Shown here piece after piece: positions 17,418-28,706 of a stretch of 64,000 nt of DNA. The position numbers were made by a program, and so were the translations under genes. Source of the stretch: Oceanobacillus sojae (GTDB lineage Bacteria; Bacillota; Bacilli; Bacillales; Amphibacillaceae); the NCBI RefSeq assembly GCF_900162665.1, contig NZ_LT727809.1, forward strand, positions 183,539-247,538, read 5' to 3'. The notes beneath the pieces were generated by a model that was not told the DNA's origin, did no database searches, and saw only the letters and a list, made by a program, of their open reading frames with translations. Position 1 is the first letter of the stretch. Each line of letters begins with the position of its first letter.

Positions 17418-17544
17418 GAGGATATTCAAAAAGTGATATATAAGTTGATTCTTGCTCTTATTATTTGCAAAAAAAAACAGGTTTGATCCATTCGGGTGAA
17501 TCGGGACCACATACTAGCGCTTAGGGACTTTTTGAACACGCTCT
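17418..17544. repeat. Short inverted-repeat element, TTCAAAAAGT family, copy 1
   Basis: GAGGATATTCAAAAAGT at the left end is inverted as ACTTTTTGAACACGCTC at the right end. A second member with the same ends lies at 51236-51322. The inner sequence is only loosely conserved between the copies. There is no ORF. It separates ykyA from the pdh promoter. Confidence 0.6.
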
Positions 17545-17688
17545 ATAAAAAATATTTTTGAAAAGCAATTTGTTAAACTTCGAGACAAAACTAATACAGT
17601 TTTTTTGTTAAGTAATACAGTTTAAACGAAGAAGGATGAAGGAAGGAAAGTCCTTACAAAATATATTGAAAATCAAGAAACAAAGTGA

Positions 17689-17717
17689 TTGACCATCATA
17701 AAAAAATGAGCTAAGAT
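17689..17717 (+). promoter_or_regulatory. Candidate SigA promoter of the pdh operon
   Basis: TTGACC at 17689-17694 and TAAGAT at 17712-17717 are 17 bp apart and lie about 180 nt upstream of the pdhA start. The leader between has no obvious riboswitch or attenuator. Confidence 0.5.
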
Positions 17718-17895
17718 AAGAGAGGATAAAAATTGTATTACTTTCTATTGCTCGTCCTTTTAGAACAGTAATGATAAAATGGCACAGATTAAGAAATTCT
17801 GTATCAGGGTAAATGACTTTAGTATGTAATTTTTATTGTTTAAGGGTAGAATAGATAAAGAATACTTAATTTTGATATAAGAAAGGAAGAGGTGA

Positions 17896-18984
<1,089 letters not shown>

Positions 18985-18987
18985 ATC

Positions 18988-19965
18988 ATGGCACAAATGA
19001 CAATGATTCAAGCAATCACTGATGCAATGCGCGTAGAATTGAAAAATGACGAAAACGTGCTTGTATTTGGTGAAGATGTTGGACAAAATGGTGGAGTTTT
19101 CCGTGCTACGGAAGGTCTTCAAGATGAATTCGGCGAAGATCGTGTATTTGATACACCGCTTGCTGAATCAGGAATTGGCGGTTTAGCCATCGGTTTAGCA
19201 ATGGAAGGATTCCGCCCGGTTCCGGAAATCCAGTTTTTCGGCTTCGTTTTTGAGGTAATGGATTCTATCAGTGGCCAAATGGCCCGTTTGCGTTACCGTT
19301 CCGGCGGTCATTATAATGCACCGATTACTGTTCGTGCTCCATTTGGCGGCGGAGTTCACACGCCTGAATTACACGCGGATTCCTTAGAAGGACTTATCGC
19401 TCAACAACCAGGTGTAAAAGTAGTTATTCCTTCTACACCATATGAAGCAAAAGGATTACTAATCTCTGCAATTCGTGATAATGATCCGGTTGTATTCTTA
19501 GAGCATATGAAATTATACCGTTCTTTCCGCGGCGAAGTTCCAGAAGATGCTTACACAGTTGAAATTGGAAAAGCTGATGTAAAACGTGAAGGATCTGACG
19601 TAACATTACTTGCATATGGGGCAATGGTTCATTCTTCATTAAAAGCGGCTGAAGAATTAGAAAAAGATGGTATTTCTGCTGAAGTAATTGACTTACGTAC
19701 CGTTTCTCCAGTTGATTATGAAACTATCTTAGAATCTGTTAAGAAAACAAATCGTGTTGTATTTGTTCAAGAAGCACAACGCCAGGCTGGTATTGCTGGA
19801 CAAGTTATTTCAGAAGTCCAGGAAAGAGCAATTTTACATTTAGAAGCTCCTATTCTTCGTGTTACTGCACCAGACACAGTTTATGCATTCTCTGATGCAG
19901 AAGAAGTTTGGTTACCTGATCATAAAGACATTGTTGAAAGAGTAAACGAAGTAATTAATTTCTAA
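18988..19965 (+). CDS. pdhB: Pyruvate dehydrogenase E1 beta subunit
   Basis: The 325-residue partner of PdhA in the E1 heterotetramer. A transketolase-like pyrimidine-binding domain occupies about residues 1-180 ([11 protein letters not shown]...FDTPLAE) and the C-terminal transketolase domain about 195-320. It begins 3 nt after the pdhA stop, with AAGGAG inside the end of pdhA, so translation is coupled. Confidence 0.97.
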   Translation: MAQMTMIQAITDAMRVELKNDENVLVFGEDVGQNGGVFRATEGLQDEFGEDRVFDTPLAESGIGGLAIGLAMEGFRPVPEIQFFGFVFEVMDSISGQMARLRYRSGGHYNAPITVRAPFGGGVHTPELHADSLEGLIAQQPGVKVVIPSTPYEAKGLLISAIRDNDPVVFLEHMKLYRSFRGEVPEDAYTVEIGKADVKREGSDVTLLAYGAMVHSSLKAAEELEKDGISAEVIDLRTVSPVDYETILESVKKTNRVVFVQEAQRQAGIAGQVISEVQERAILHLEAPILRVTAPDTVYAFSDAEEVWLPDHKDIVERVNEVINF

Positions 19966-19984
19966 ATTTTAGGAGGACAAATTC

Positions 19985-21268
19985 ATGGCATTTAATTTTA
20001 AATTACCTGATATTGGTGAAGGAATTCACGAAGGCGAACTTGTTAAATGGTTTGTTAAAGAAGGCGACGAAGTAAAAGAAGATGACGTGCTTTGTGAAAT
20101 TCAAAATGACAAATCTGTCGTTGAAATTCCATCCCAAGTTGATGGAAAAGTTACTAAAATCCACGTAGCAGAAGGTGAAGTTGCAATTGTAGGCGATACG
20201 TTGATTTCATTTGATGCTGAAGGATATGACGATGAAGAAGAGGAAGAAACAAAATCTGAAGATACTTCTTCTGAATCTAAAGAAGAGAAAACAGATGACA
20301 GTGCTGCAGAAAAATCAGAGGATGCAGATCAATCTTCTGACGATAAGCGCGTCATTGCAATGCCTTCAGTCCGTAAATTTGCACGTGAAAATGATGTGAA
20401 TATTAAAGATGTACAAGGCTCTGGTAAAAATGGACGTATTACAAAAGAAGATGTGGAAAGCTTCTTAAGTGGAGATCAGCCAAAAGCTTCTTCTGATTCT
20501 TCAGAAGCTGGAGAAGCGAAAGAAACTGCAACATCTGAAGATACAGCAGCTGCTCCACAAGGTCAGTATCCGGAAACTCGTGAGAAAATGACTGCAATGC
20601 GTAAAGCAATTGCAAAATCCATGGTTAACTCTAAATCGAAAGCTCCACACGTAACATTAATGGACGAGGTGGATGTAACAGAATTAGTAGCACACCGTAA
20701 GAAATTCAAAGCTGTTGCTGCTGAACAGGAAATTAAGCTGACTTATTTACCTTATGTAGTTAAAGCATTGGTTTCTGCAACGAAGAAATTCCCGATTTTC
20801 AACTCATACATTGATGAGGAAACAGAAGAAATTGTACAAAAACATTACTACAATATCGGTATTGCTGCAGATACAGAACGTGGACTTTTAGTTCCGGTTG
20901 TGAAGGATGCAGATAAAAAATCTATCTTCCAAATTTCCAGTGAAATTAATGAATTGGCAGTGAAAGCTAGAGATGGTAAACTAAAACCAGACGAAATGAA
21001 AGGTGCTTCCAATACGATTTCCAATATTGGTTCAGCCGGTGGTCAATGGTTTACTCCAGTATTAAACTACCCTGAAGCAGCTATTCTTGGAATTGGCCGT
21101 ATTGCAGAAAAACCTGTCGTTCGTGATGGTGAAATCGTAGTGGCTCCAGTTCTTGCTGTATCCCTAAGCTTTGATCATCGTATTGTTGATGGTGCAACTG
21201 CTCAAAATGCATTGAACCAAATCAAACGTTTATTGAATGACCCACAATTAATTATGATGGAGGCGTAA
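19985..21268 (+). CDS. pdhC: Dihydrolipoamide acetyltransferase (PDH E2)
   Basis: E2 carries acetyl groups on a lipoyl arm and transfers them to CoA at the core of the complex. The 427 residues hold one lipoyl domain (about 1-78, lipoylated Lys43 in NDKS), an acidic Ser/Glu-rich linker, a peripheral-subunit-binding domain ([13 protein letters not shown], about 120-157), a second flexible linker and the catalytic domain with DHRIVDG near 398. AGGAGG lies upstream of the ATG. Confidence 0.97.
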   Translation: MAFNFKLPDIGEGIHEGELVKWFVKEGDEVKEDDVLCEIQNDKSVVEIPSQVDGKVTKIHVAEGEVAIVGDTLISFDAEGYDDEEEEETKSEDTSSESKEEKTDDSAAEKSEDADQSSDDKRVIAMPSVRKFARENDVNIKDVQGSGKNGRITKEDVESFLSGDQPKASSDSSEAGEAKETATSEDTAAAPQGQYPETREKMTAMRKAIAKSMVNSKSKAPHVTLMDEVDVTELVAHRKKFKAVAAEQEIKLTYLPYVVKALVSATKKFPIFNSYIDEETEEIVQKHYYNIGIAADTERGLLVPVVKDADKKSIFQISSEINELAVKARDGKLKPDEMKGASNTISNIGSAGGQWFTPVLNYPEAAILGIGRIAEKPVVRDGEIVVAPVLAVSLSFDHRIVDGATAQNALNQIKRLLNDPQLIMMEA

Positions 21269-21271
21269 GTC

Positions 21272-22678
21272 ATGGTAGTAGGAGATTTCCCGATAGAAGT
21301 AGATACACTTGTCGTTGGTGCTGGTCCAGGAGGCTATGTTGCAGCAATTCGTGCAGCACAGCTGGGACAAAAGGTTACAATTGTTGACAAAGGTGAATTG
21401 GGCGGTGTTTGTTTAAACGTTGGATGTATTCCTTCTAAAGCACTTATCGAAGCAGGACACAAATATCAAAACGCTAAAGGGTCTGAAGACTTAGGTATTA
21501 CAACAGAAAAAGTAAATCTTGACTTTTCTAAAGTACAAGAATGGAAGGGATCTGTTGTAAACAAGCTTACTTCTGGTGTTAAAGGTTTATTGAAAGGGAA
21601 TAAAGTAGACATTGTTAAAGGAGAAGCTTATTTCGTTGATGAGCATACTGTAAAAGTTGCTGATGATAAAAACTCTCAGACTTATAAATTTAACAATTGT
21701 ATTATTGCTACTGGTTCTTCACCAATTGAAATTCCTTCTTTCAAATTCTCTGAAAGAGTATTGGATTCTACAGGTGCATTGAACCTTACTGAAGTTCCTG
21801 AGAAATTAGTTGTTATCGGTTCTGGTTATGTTGGAACAGAGCTTGGTACAGCTTATGCAAACTTTGGCACAGAGGTGACATTCTTAGAAGGCGCGAAAGA
21901 TATTCTTGGCGGATTTGAAAAGCAAATGACCCAGGTCGTTAAAAAAGCTTTGGATAAAAAAGGCGCTAAAATTGTTACGGAAGCAATGGCTAAAGGTGCA
22001 GAAGAAACAAAAGACGGTGTAAAGGTTACTTATGAAGCAAAAGGTAAAGAGGAAGTAGTTGAAGCAGACTACGTGCTTGTTACAGTAGGCCGCCGTCCAA
22101 ACACTGATGAATTAGGATTAGAACAAGTCGGCATTGAAAAAGATGACAGAGGTCTGGTTAAAGTTGATAACCAGGGAAGAACTTCTGTAAGCAACATCTT
22201 TGCAATCGGTGATATTGTTCCTGGTCCGGCTCTTGCTCACAAAGCATCTTATGAAGCTAAGATTGCAGCAGAAGCAATCAGCGGTGAAAAAGTAGCAATT
22301 GACTACAATGCCATTCCGGCAGTAGCATTTACTGAGCCTGAATTAGCAACAGTAGGTCTATCTGAACAAGCTGCGAAAGATGCAGGCTATGATGTAAAAG
22401 CAGCGAAATTCCCATTTGCTGCAAATGGACGTGCCTTATCATTAAATACGTCAGAAGGCTTCGTGAAATTAGTTACCCGCAAAGAAGATGGTCTTATCAT
22501 CGGCGGACAGATTGCCGGTCCAAATGCGAGTGATATGATTTCTGAAATCGGACTGGCTATTGAAGCTGGTATGACAGCAGAAGATATTGCATTAACCATC
22601 CATGCTCATCCAACATTAGGTGAGATTACAATGGAAGCTGCAGAAGTAGGATTAGGTACACCAATCCATACAATGTAA
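21272..22678 (+). CDS. pdhD: Dihydrolipoamide dehydrogenase (E3)
   Basis: E3 reoxidises dihydrolipoamide with FAD and NAD. The 468-residue protein has the FAD motif GAGPGG (near 16), the redox disulfide GGVCLNVGC (Cys47 and Cys52), the NAD motif GSGYVGTE near 190, AIGDIVPG near 314 and the C-terminal HAHPTLGE near 446, whose second His is the catalytic base. It starts 3 nt after pdhC and closes the operon. It probably also serves other 2-oxoacid dehydrogenases. Confidence 0.97.
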   Translation: MVVGDFPIEVDTLVVGAGPGGYVAAIRAAQLGQKVTIVDKGELGGVCLNVGCIPSKALIEAGHKYQNAKGSEDLGITTEKVNLDFSKVQEWKGSVVNKLTSGVKGLLKGNKVDIVKGEAYFVDEHTVKVADDKNSQTYKFNNCIIATGSSPIEIPSFKFSERVLDSTGALNLTEVPEKLVVIGSGYVGTELGTAYANFGTEVTFLEGAKDILGGFEKQMTQVVKKALDKKGAKIVTEAMAKGAEETKDGVKVTYEAKGKEEVVEADYVLVTVGRRPNTDELGLEQVGIEKDDRGLVKVDNQGRTSVSNIFAIGDIVPGPALAHKASYEAKIAAEAISGEKVAIDYNAIPAVAFTEPELATVGLSEQAAKDAGYDVKAAKFPFAANGRALSLNTSEGFVKLVTRKEDGLIIGGQIAGPNASDMISEIGLAIEAGMTAEDIALTIHAHPTLGEITMEAAEVGLGTPIHTM

Positions 22679-22683
22679 TTTTA

Positions 22684-22727
22684 AAAAAAGACATGCCGCG
22701 GATTTTTCCGGGGCATGTCTTTTTTAA
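22684..22727 (+). terminator. Terminator of the pdh operon
   Basis: AAAAAGACATGCC-CGG pairs with CCG-GGCATGTCTTTTT around a short loop. The last bases overlap the stop codon of the convergent lipoprotein gene. Confidence 0.93.
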
Positions 22728-23104
22728 TATATAATTTGATTGCTTGAATCTACAATTGACTCTAAGGTATCCATGATTTGTCCACGTGACATTGCATTTT
22801 CAACTGAAAAAACAACTGATTCGTCTTTGAGTAAGTAAAAACTATTTGTACTTAAAGTATAATCTGATGGTAGGTCTTGATTATCCATTGTACGTTTTTC
22901 AGGATTGGAAAGCTCTTCAGGATACTTTGCCTTTAAATCAATAAATGTATTCATATAGCTATCATTATCGTCATCTGGAGGAACATATATAACCTGATAA
23001 TCCGTAAATTGAAATTCGATAACTTGTATGTCCTCTTCCGATTGGCAACTATTTAATATAGGGATGATCGCAAATAATAGTAGAATGATACCAAATTTCT
23101 TCAT
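22724..23104 (-). CDS. Small hypothetical lipoprotein
   Basis: The 126-residue product has a signal peptide ending in ILNSC (Cys20). The mature part is acidic and includes DNDSYMNTFIDLKAKYPEEL and a C-terminal block YLLKDESVVFSVENAMSR that could be the end of an alpha/beta domain, but I recognise no family. B. subtilis has a different small lipoprotein (Slp) just after pdhD, on the other strand. Orthology is not claimed. The ATG at 23104 has AGGTGG upstream. Confidence 0.65.
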   Translation of the reverse strand: MKKFGIILLLFAIIPILNSCQSEEDIQVIEFQFTDYQVIYVPPDDDNDSYMNTFIDLKAKYPEELSNPEKRTMDNQDLPSDYTLSTNSFYLLKDESVVFSVENAMSRGQIMDTLESIVDSSNQIIY

Positions 23105-23332
23105 TCTATGCCACCTCTTCCAGAAAATAAAACAAGTATCTGCTTCTTTTATTTTCATACGATATATAGCTTAACAAATATATTTTATGAATTTGCAGAT
23201 GTTATAAAATAGTAAAGAAAATGATATTAGAGTAACATTCAATTGTAGTAAAGTGTAATACTTTAAAAGAAAAGTAAAGAAAAGGGGATTTTGTAAACAG
23301 TACGTATTTGTTGTCGAAAGGATTATAAATAA

Positions 23333-23385
23333 TAAAAGCTCTCCTTAAATGTAATAGATAATAAATACATAAGGAGAGCTTTTTA
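23333..23385 (-). terminator. Terminator of the BCCT transporter gene
   Basis: AAAGCTCTCCTTA pairs with TAAGGAGAGCTTT around a 20-nt loop, with T-rich flanks on both strands. Confidence 0.75.
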
Positions 23386-23450
23386 AATTAATTTTTTATA
23401 TGAACTGAAATGAGAATAGTATCTCTTTTTCAAAACAAAATGCTTTTAAA

Positions 23451-25076
23451 TTAAAATTCGTTTTTGTTTTCTTCGTCCACGTCAGGTAGTGTTTTTTCAA
23501 ATCCTTCTTTCATTTTCCGGATTTCTTTTTTCTGCTTTTCCCGGAATTCGGGATCATATCTGCGCTGTCTTGCTTCCAACGTCAAAATTTTATGCTCACT
23601 TTTCAGTGCTTTTAATAAAGAGTAGCACATGAAAATCATTAAAACAGCGAATGGAAATGCTGTAATCAGCATGGCCATTTGCAGGGCGTTTAAACCGCCA
23701 GACCATAGTAGAACAGTAGCAATAGCAGCTAAAATGATACCCCAGACAACTTTTATTCCCATGTTGGGATTTAATTTGCCGCCTGTGGTAAGCATACTAA
23801 GGACAAAAGTTCCAGAATCAGCAGAAGTAATGAAGAAACATGAGATTAAGAGTACTGCAATACCGATAACGATGGAAGCCATTGGCATGGACTCAAGAAA
23901 AGCAAATAGAGCTACTTCATTGCCCAGTTCATTCATTAATTGATGAATCATGCCGCCTTGAGAGGCGTCCATTTCTAATCCTGCAACTCCAAAAATAGAG
24001 AACCAGATGGCGCTGAATACGACAGGTACAGCAGTTACACCAATAACAAATTCGCGAATGGTTCTTCCTCTGGAAACTCTGGCAATAAAGGTTCCGACAA
24101 ATGGTGACCAGCCAATCCACCATGCCCAATAAAATAGTGTCCAGGCATTCAGGAATTCTCTGTCTCCTTCAAAAGCATTGGTTCCTAAGGTCATACTGGG
24201 AAGATTCTGTATATAATTCCCTAATGTTGTCGTAAAGGCTTCAATCATTTGTGTAGAAGAACCAAGGATGAAAACAAACACCATTAATCCAATAGCCAGA
24301 ATTACGTTAGTCCAGCTCAGATAACGAATACCTTTATTGATTCCGGTTGTTGCAGAAAGCATAAATAAAGCTGTGATAATTAAAATAACAATGAAATTCG
24401 TTGTAAAATTATTTGGAATACCTTCAAATGTAAAATTCAACCCGGCTGTAATTTGTGTCGCACCAAGACCGAGAGAAGTTGCAATACCAAACACAGTAGC
24501 AAAAACAGCTAATGTATCAATCGCAATTCCCAGTCCACCTTTTGTACGGTCCCCAATCAACGGTGCAAAAGCAGAGCTGATCAATGCAGGAGAACGATGG
24601 CGGAATTTAAAATAAGCCAGCGCCAATGCAAGTACTGCGTAAACAGACCATGGATGGAATCCCCAATGGAATAAAGTGTACTGCATGGATTGTTCTGCTG
24701 CTGCTAATGTTTCCGGTTCAGCAGAAGGAGGGGAATAATAATGTGTCACGGGTTCTGTTACACCATAAAACACGAGGCCGACTCCCATACCGGCAGTAAA
24801 TAAAAATGCAAACCAGGTAAAATAACTATATTCAGGCTTATCATCAGGTTTACCTAATTTAATTTTTCCATAAGGTCCAAAGATGAGAAAGAGTGCAACC
24901 AGTATAAAACCTGTTGTAACCAGCATATAAAACCAGCCAAATGTGTTTGAAATAAAACCATCAATGATTCCTAAGATATATTCTACATTTGCAGGGAAAA
25001 ATGCTCCCCAAAGAAGGAATACAAGTATCAATGATATAGACACCCAAAAAACAGGCGTAATTGTCTTAAATTTAAT
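23451..25076 (-). CDS. BCCT betaine/choline-type transporter (OpuD-like), probable ATT start
   Basis: A secondary sodium- or proton-coupled transporter for compatible solutes such as glycine betaine. It has 12 hydrophobic segments and the BCCT signature region with AWWIGWSPFVG near 327 and GMGVGLVFYGVTEP near 97. The C-terminus is a charged tail, a feature linked to osmosensing in the family. The first usual start codon is a GTG at 25043, but it has no ribosome binding site and cuts off the first conserved residues. A perfect AAGGAGGT at 25083-25090 points to ATT at 25074-25076, giving an N-terminus (KFKTITPVFWVSISLILVFLLW in-frame, broken here as KFKTITPVFW + VSISLIL) that matches OpuD. Monocistronic. 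Confidence 0.88.
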   Translation of the reverse strand: MKFKTITPVFWVSISLILVFLLWGAFFPANVEYILGIIDGFISNTFGWFYMLVTTGFILVALFLIFGPYGKIKLGKPDDKPEYSYFTWFAFLFTAGMGVGLVFYGVTEPVTHYYSPPSAEPETLAAAEQSMQYTLFHWGFHPWSVYAVLALALAYFKFRHRSPALISSAFAPLIGDRTKGGLGIAIDTLAVFATVFGIATSLGLGATQITAGLNFTFEGIPNNFTTNFIVILIITALFMLSATTGINKGIRYLSWTNVILAIGLMVFVFILGSSTQMIEAFTTTLGNYIQNLPSMTLGTNAFEGDREFLNAWTLFYWAWWIGWSPFVGTFIARVSRGRTIREFVIGVTAVPVVFSAIWFSIFGVAGLEMDASQGGMIHQLMNELGNEVALFAFLESMPMASIVIGIAVLLISCFFITSADSGTFVLSMLTTGGKLNPNMGIKVVWGIILAAIATVLLWSGGLNALQMAMLITAFPFAVLMIFMCYSLLKALKSEHKILTLEARQRRYDPEFREKQKKEIRKMKEGFEKTLPDVDEENKNEF

Positions 25077-25856
25077 AATATGACCTCCTTATAATTTTTA
25101 AGTAAGTAATGTCAGCTAAGCAGAATAAATATTTTCTTCATTACAAGAAAAAACTCCATTATTCATCCTGTCTGATCACTGTTGGTTTGAAAAGTTCAGC
25201 TAGTTTATATTCCTTATTTTTTCCCCGAGAAGAAAATATTATCCGGAAACTGAAAATGGGGGGTGAAAATTTCACAAGAGAACATAACATAAATCTAATT
25301 TGCATCGCTTTTTCTGCAGTGCAGTATGGATATAGATTTTGTAATGATGCTTAGCCAATAAGCAATGAGGCTGATTGAGATAATCAGCTGCTTGAAGAAA
25401 GACCTTTTCTGTGTATAAATTTATGGATGGTTTTGTACTGATTTACTGCTCTTTCTTTAACATAAACACTTATAACAGACTATCAACACTTCAACCCTGT
25501 TGTCAACCATTTGGTTTAATACTTGTATAAATAAACGAAAGATATATGTATTTATTTTAGTATATTTGTAAATTTAATTGACCTCGTCTTGGAATATGTT
25601 CAAAAGTTCTTAAATGACAAGCTGCAGCATTATTCCCATAACTAATCTGCTATTAGAAAAAGCGAACACACTAAATTCTATTAGAATAACCCAGTAAAGC
25701 CCGCCTCTTTACTGGTTCAAGGATGTACTGACGTCGACATTCCTTTGGCTCCATGGTTTTTCTTATCATATAAAAAAGGCATCGGTTGCTCATTGTAAGA
25801 AACTGGCTTATAATAAAATCAGAATTTTATAATGGATTATGGAGGTTTTTGATAAA
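25077..25856. other. Long spacer upstream of the BCCT transporter and deacetylase genes
   Basis: About 780 bp without a supportable gene. An 81-codon frame at 25109-25354 has no ribosome binding site or family resemblance. The hairpin CAGTAAAG/CTTTACTG (about 25691-25714) lacks a T tract. The right end holds the deacetylase promoter. Promoters of the osmolyte transporter should lie near 25.1-25.3 kb on the minus strand, but I could not single one out. Confidence 0.4.
25786..25814 (+). promoter_or_regulatory. Candidate SigA promoter of the deacetylase-like lipoprotein gene
   Basis: TTGCTC at 25786-25791 and a perfect TATAAT at 25809-25814 are separated by 17 bp, about 43 nt before the chosen ATG. 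Confidence 0.6.
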
Positions 25857-26738
25857 ATGTTACGAAAAAGCAGTTTTGTTGTCGTATTCATTCTAATGGT
25901 GGGTATGATCGTAGCCTGCAGTTCTAATGATAATGGTGAAAGCAGCGCAGAGCAGCCGGAGGATGAACCAGCGGATAACCAAGAGAGCGGGGAAAGTGAA
26001 AGCCCTGATGAAGAGGCTGCAAATGAAGAAGCAGATGAAGAGGGCAATGAAGAGAAGGAGGCAGAGGATCAGGAGCCAGTATACTATATAGATGAAGAAA
26101 CAGCTTCTATTCGTCCTATTAACGAGGATGATGACGAGAACGTAATCCTTCTTACTATTGATGATGCACCTGATAAATATGCTTTAGAAATGGCTGAAAC
26201 ATTGCAAGAAAAAGATGCAAAAGCTATATTCTTTGTAAATGGACACTTTATTGAAGATGAAGAAGGTCAAGAAAAGCTGAAAGCTATTCATGAAATGGGA
26301 TTTCCAATCGGTAACCATACATATTCCCACCCTGTTATTCCAGATATTCCTGAGGATGAACAGACAGAGGAAATTGTTAATCTGAACGATAAAATTGAAG
26401 AAATTATTGGAGAGCGTCCAAAATTTTTTAGAGCACCACATGGGGCAAATTCAGACCATTCACGTGAAGTCGTAAAAGAAGAAGGAATGGTTTTAATGAA
26501 TTGGACGTATGGCTTTGATTATTTTGAGCCTTATCAAGATGCGGATAAATTAAAAGAAGCATTGATTTCAGGAGAAGCACCGGAAATAGGCGAGGAGCAA
26601 TCATTGCTTCATTCTGGCGCAAATATTCTTATGCATGATCGTGAATGGACAAATGAAGCATTGGGTGATGTGATTGATGGCCTTAGAGAACAGGGATATA
26701 AGATAGCTGATCCCAATTTAATTGAGACAATAGAATAA
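25857..26738 (+). CDS. Polysaccharide deacetylase family lipoprotein
   Basis: A lipoprotein signal ends in IVAC (about Cys19), then about 75 residues of very acidic, Glu/Asp/Ser-rich linker, then a NodB-type domain. Motif 1 reads TIDDAP (TFDDGP is usual) and keeps both Asp. Motif 2 is HTYSHP with both metal-binding His, motif 3 is RAPHGA and the final motif is LMHD. The usual role is deacetylation of peptidoglycan or another wall glycan at the membrane surface. The acidic linker suits a halotolerant host. GGAGG at 25841-25845 favours this ATG over the upstream one. The NMO gene follows after 20 nt. Confidence 0.82.
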   Translation: MLRKSSFVVVFILMVGMIVACSSNDNGESSAEQPEDEPADNQESGESESPDEEAANEEADEEGNEEKEAEDQEPVYYIDEETASIRPINEDDDENVILLTIDDAPDKYALEMAETLQEKDAKAIFFVNGHFIEDEEGQEKLKAIHEMGFPIGNHTYSHPVIPDIPEDEQTEEIVNLNDKIEEIIGERPKFFRAPHGANSDHSREVVKEEGMVLMNWTYGFDYFEPYQDADKLKEALISGEAPEIGEEQSLLHSGANILMHDREWTNEALGDVIDGLREQGYKIADPNLIETIE

Positions 26739-26758
26739 AATAATGCGGGGGGAAAACC

Positions 26759-27721
26759 GTGTACCAAACAAGGATTACCAAGCTGTTAAATATTAAATAT
26801 CCAATTATTCAAGGTGGATTGGCCTATTTGGCTTATGCTGATCTTGCTGCTGCAGTCAGTAATGCCGGGGGACTTGGACAAATTACTGCGATGAGTTTAC
26901 CGGATCCAGAAAGTCTGCAAAAAGAAATTCATAAGGTAAAGCAGCTGACTGACAGGCCGTTTGGTGTCAATTTTGCAATTGGCCAGCATGGCAGAGCATT
27001 TGAACATATGGTGCAGGTTGCTATCGATGAACAAGTTCCAGCTGTTTCTATTACCGGCGGAAACCCGGCAGGCGTTTTAGATATGCTAAAAAGTTCCCCT
27101 ATAAAAACGCTTGTCCTGGTAGCGTCCTCCAGACAGGCTCAGAAAGCACAGGAATTAGGTGCAGACGCAGTGATGGTCGTCGGACAAGAAGGCGGCGGGC
27201 ACCTGGGCAGAAGTGATACAGGTACCATTGTTCTGACACCGCATGTCGTTGATGCGCTTGAAATCCCGGTTATTGCTTCTGGCGGTATTGTTGATGGAAG
27301 AGGCTTCATGGCCGCGCTTGCTCTTGGTGCAGAAGGAATTGAAATGGGAACAAGGTTTATTGCAACAAAGGAAATACAGTCGCATATAAATTATAAACAA
27401 GCGATTTTGTCTGCAGATGAAGGAGATACCGTTGTGATAAAACGTTCGTTAGGAACTCCGGCCAGAGCATTACGGAGCCCTTTCACAGAAAATATTCTAT
27501 CGCTGGAAGAAAAGTACGGGAATAATTATGAGAAGTTAAAGGATTATATTAGTGGAGAGGTAAATCAAAAATATATTCATTCAGGTAACGAATCATCAGG
27601 TTTTGGATGGGCTGGTCAAGGGGCCAGTCGTATTTATCAAATTTTAAGCGTGAAAGACTTAATAAGCTCCATAATAGATGAAGCGGATCAGATTCGAGGA
27701 AAATGGAGTAAAGAGGTGTAA
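26759..27721 (+). CDS. Nitronate monooxygenase family FMN oxidoreductase
   Basis: A 320-residue TIM-barrel flavoprotein of the NMO/2-nitropropane dioxygenase family, similar in layout to enoyl-ACP reductase FabK. N-terminal [12 protein letters not shown] supplies the first FMN contact, [10 protein letters not shown] near 142 the active-site loop with its His, and [10 protein letters not shown] near 174 plus [10 protein letters not shown] near 199 the phosphate site. NMO members oxidise toxic nitronates. The FabK possibility cannot be excluded from sequence alone. GTG start after GCGGGGGG. The last bases carry the ribosome binding site of yktA. Confidence 0.82.
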   Translation: MYQTRITKLLNIKYPIIQGGLAYLAYADLAAAVSNAGGLGQITAMSLPDPESLQKEIHKVKQLTDRPFGVNFAIGQHGRAFEHMVQVAIDEQVPAVSITGGNPAGVLDMLKSSPIKTLVLVASSRQAQKAQELGADAVMVVGQEGGGHLGRSDTGTIVLTPHVVDALEIPVIASGGIVDGRGFMAALALGAEGIEMGTRFIATKEIQSHINYKQAILSADEGDTVVIKRSLGTPARALRSPFTENILSLEEKYGNNYEKLKDYISGEVNQKYIHSGNESSGFGWAGQGASRIYQILSVKDLISSIIDEADQIRGKWSKEV

Positions 27722-27723
27722 AC

Positions 27724-27993
27724 ATGAATTACGCATATCCGATGGATGAGACATGGTCAACGCAGGAGATTATTGATGCAGTAAACTTTTTCTCTCTAAT
27801 TGAACAGGCATACGAGAAAAAAGTCAGGCGTACTGACCTCCTTCATCTATATCGCCGCTTTAAGGAAATTGTTCCTTCGAAAAGCAGAGAAAAGCAATTA
27901 TTTGAGGAATTTAAACGGTCTTCCGGATATTCCAGCTACCATGTTGTGAAAAAAGCAAGAGAGTCGGAAGAAGCTTTCATTTCCATGGCATAA
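27724..27993 (+). CDS. yktA: UPF0223 protein YktA
   Basis: An 89-residue protein of the UPF0223 family, function unknown. The N-terminal [19 protein letters not shown], central [15 protein letters not shown] and [12 protein letters not shown] blocks are diagnostic. It is predicted to be a small cytosolic helical protein. GAGGTG overlaps the end of the NMO gene and the ATG follows its stop by 2 nt, so the genes are coupled. In B. subtilis it likewise neighbours yktB and suhB. Confidence 0.92.
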   Translation: MNYAYPMDETWSTQEIIDAVNFFSLIEQAYEKKVRRTDLLHLYRRFKEIVPSKSREKQLFEEFKRSSGYSSYHVVKKARESEEAFISMA

Positions 27994-28036
27994 AAACAGC
28001 CCCTAAACAAATTTAACGTTTAGGGGCTGTTTTTTA
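27992..28036. terminator. Bidirectional terminator between yktA and yktB
   Basis: AAAAACAGCCCCTAAAC pairs with GTTTAGGGGCTGTTTTT around a 9-nt loop. It has T runs on both strands and serves both convergent genes. Confidence 0.93.
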
Positions 28037-28657
28037 CGCGTCTCTGCTGTCTATTGCTAATTGATAAAGCGGAAGCAGCTGTTCATATGTTTCTGTTATA
28101 GCAGCGAACAGCTCCTTATCGTTTTGTAAAATAGGATCATCATAAGAAAGATGTTTACCAATTAAGAACTCGGCTTTTTTTACATCCCGGAAACGTTCTA
28201 AATCCTTTTGAGATAATTCTTCTAAAGAAATAGAATCTTTTTTCGTATGATCCAGTGAGACAACAAATGATTCTGGAAGGCTTTTTATTTCATTAAAACT
28301 GTTTAAATAGTTCTGTGCAATTTTTTGCTTGTTTGGTAATTCATAGATAAGTGCGAGCCAAATAAATAAATGGTCATCAAATAACCCAACCTGAAAATGA
28401 GGATGCTTTTTATAGCCTCTCTTGTTATCTGCAATGGCTAACCAGGTATCCTTCGGCGGATTGACGGTTCTCCGTGCGTGCTTTGCAATATGTAAATAAA
28501 GCTCTTGACCGGTCTTTTCTGATAAAAATGATACGAGATCTTCACCTATTACCTGAAATTTTGGCTGTATTCTATTCTGGATGGCTTCCATACGCTCATC
28601 TAAGCCATCGATTAAAAATGTTTGGAAATCTTCTTTTATAAAATGATGTAACTCCAC
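28034..28657 (-). CDS. yktB: UPF0637 protein YktB
   Basis: A 207-residue member of the UPF0637 family, function unknown. Conserved blocks are FLIDGLDERMEAI near residue 14, HIAKHARRTVNPPKDTWLA near 56 and RGYKKHPHFQVGLFDDHLFIW near 80 (split by me only for orientation). No signal or membrane segment. I prefer the GTG at 28657: AAAGGG lies 8 nt upstream and the N-terminus then aligns with B. subtilis YktB. The GTG at 28666 would abut the ribosome binding site. Confidence 0.9.
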   Translation of the reverse strand: MELHHFIKEDFQTFLIDGLDERMEAIQNRIQPKFQVIGEDLVSFLSEKTGQELYLHIAKHARRTVNPPKDTWLAIADNKRGYKKHPHFQVGLFDDHLFIWLALIYELPNKQKIAQNYLNSFNEIKSLPESFVVSLDHTKKDSISLEELSQKDLERFRDVKKAEFLIGKHLSYDDPILQNDKELFAAITETYEQLLPLYQLAIDSRDA

Positions 28658-28706
28658 AAATGACACCCTTTCTTTAAAATTGTGTACTTTTTTTGATATA
28701 TATAAA

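Noticed and set aside
25109-25354. An 81-codon plus-strand frame in the BCCT upstream spacer
   Set aside because: No start signal, no recognisable domain, and it overlaps where the transporter promoter should lie.
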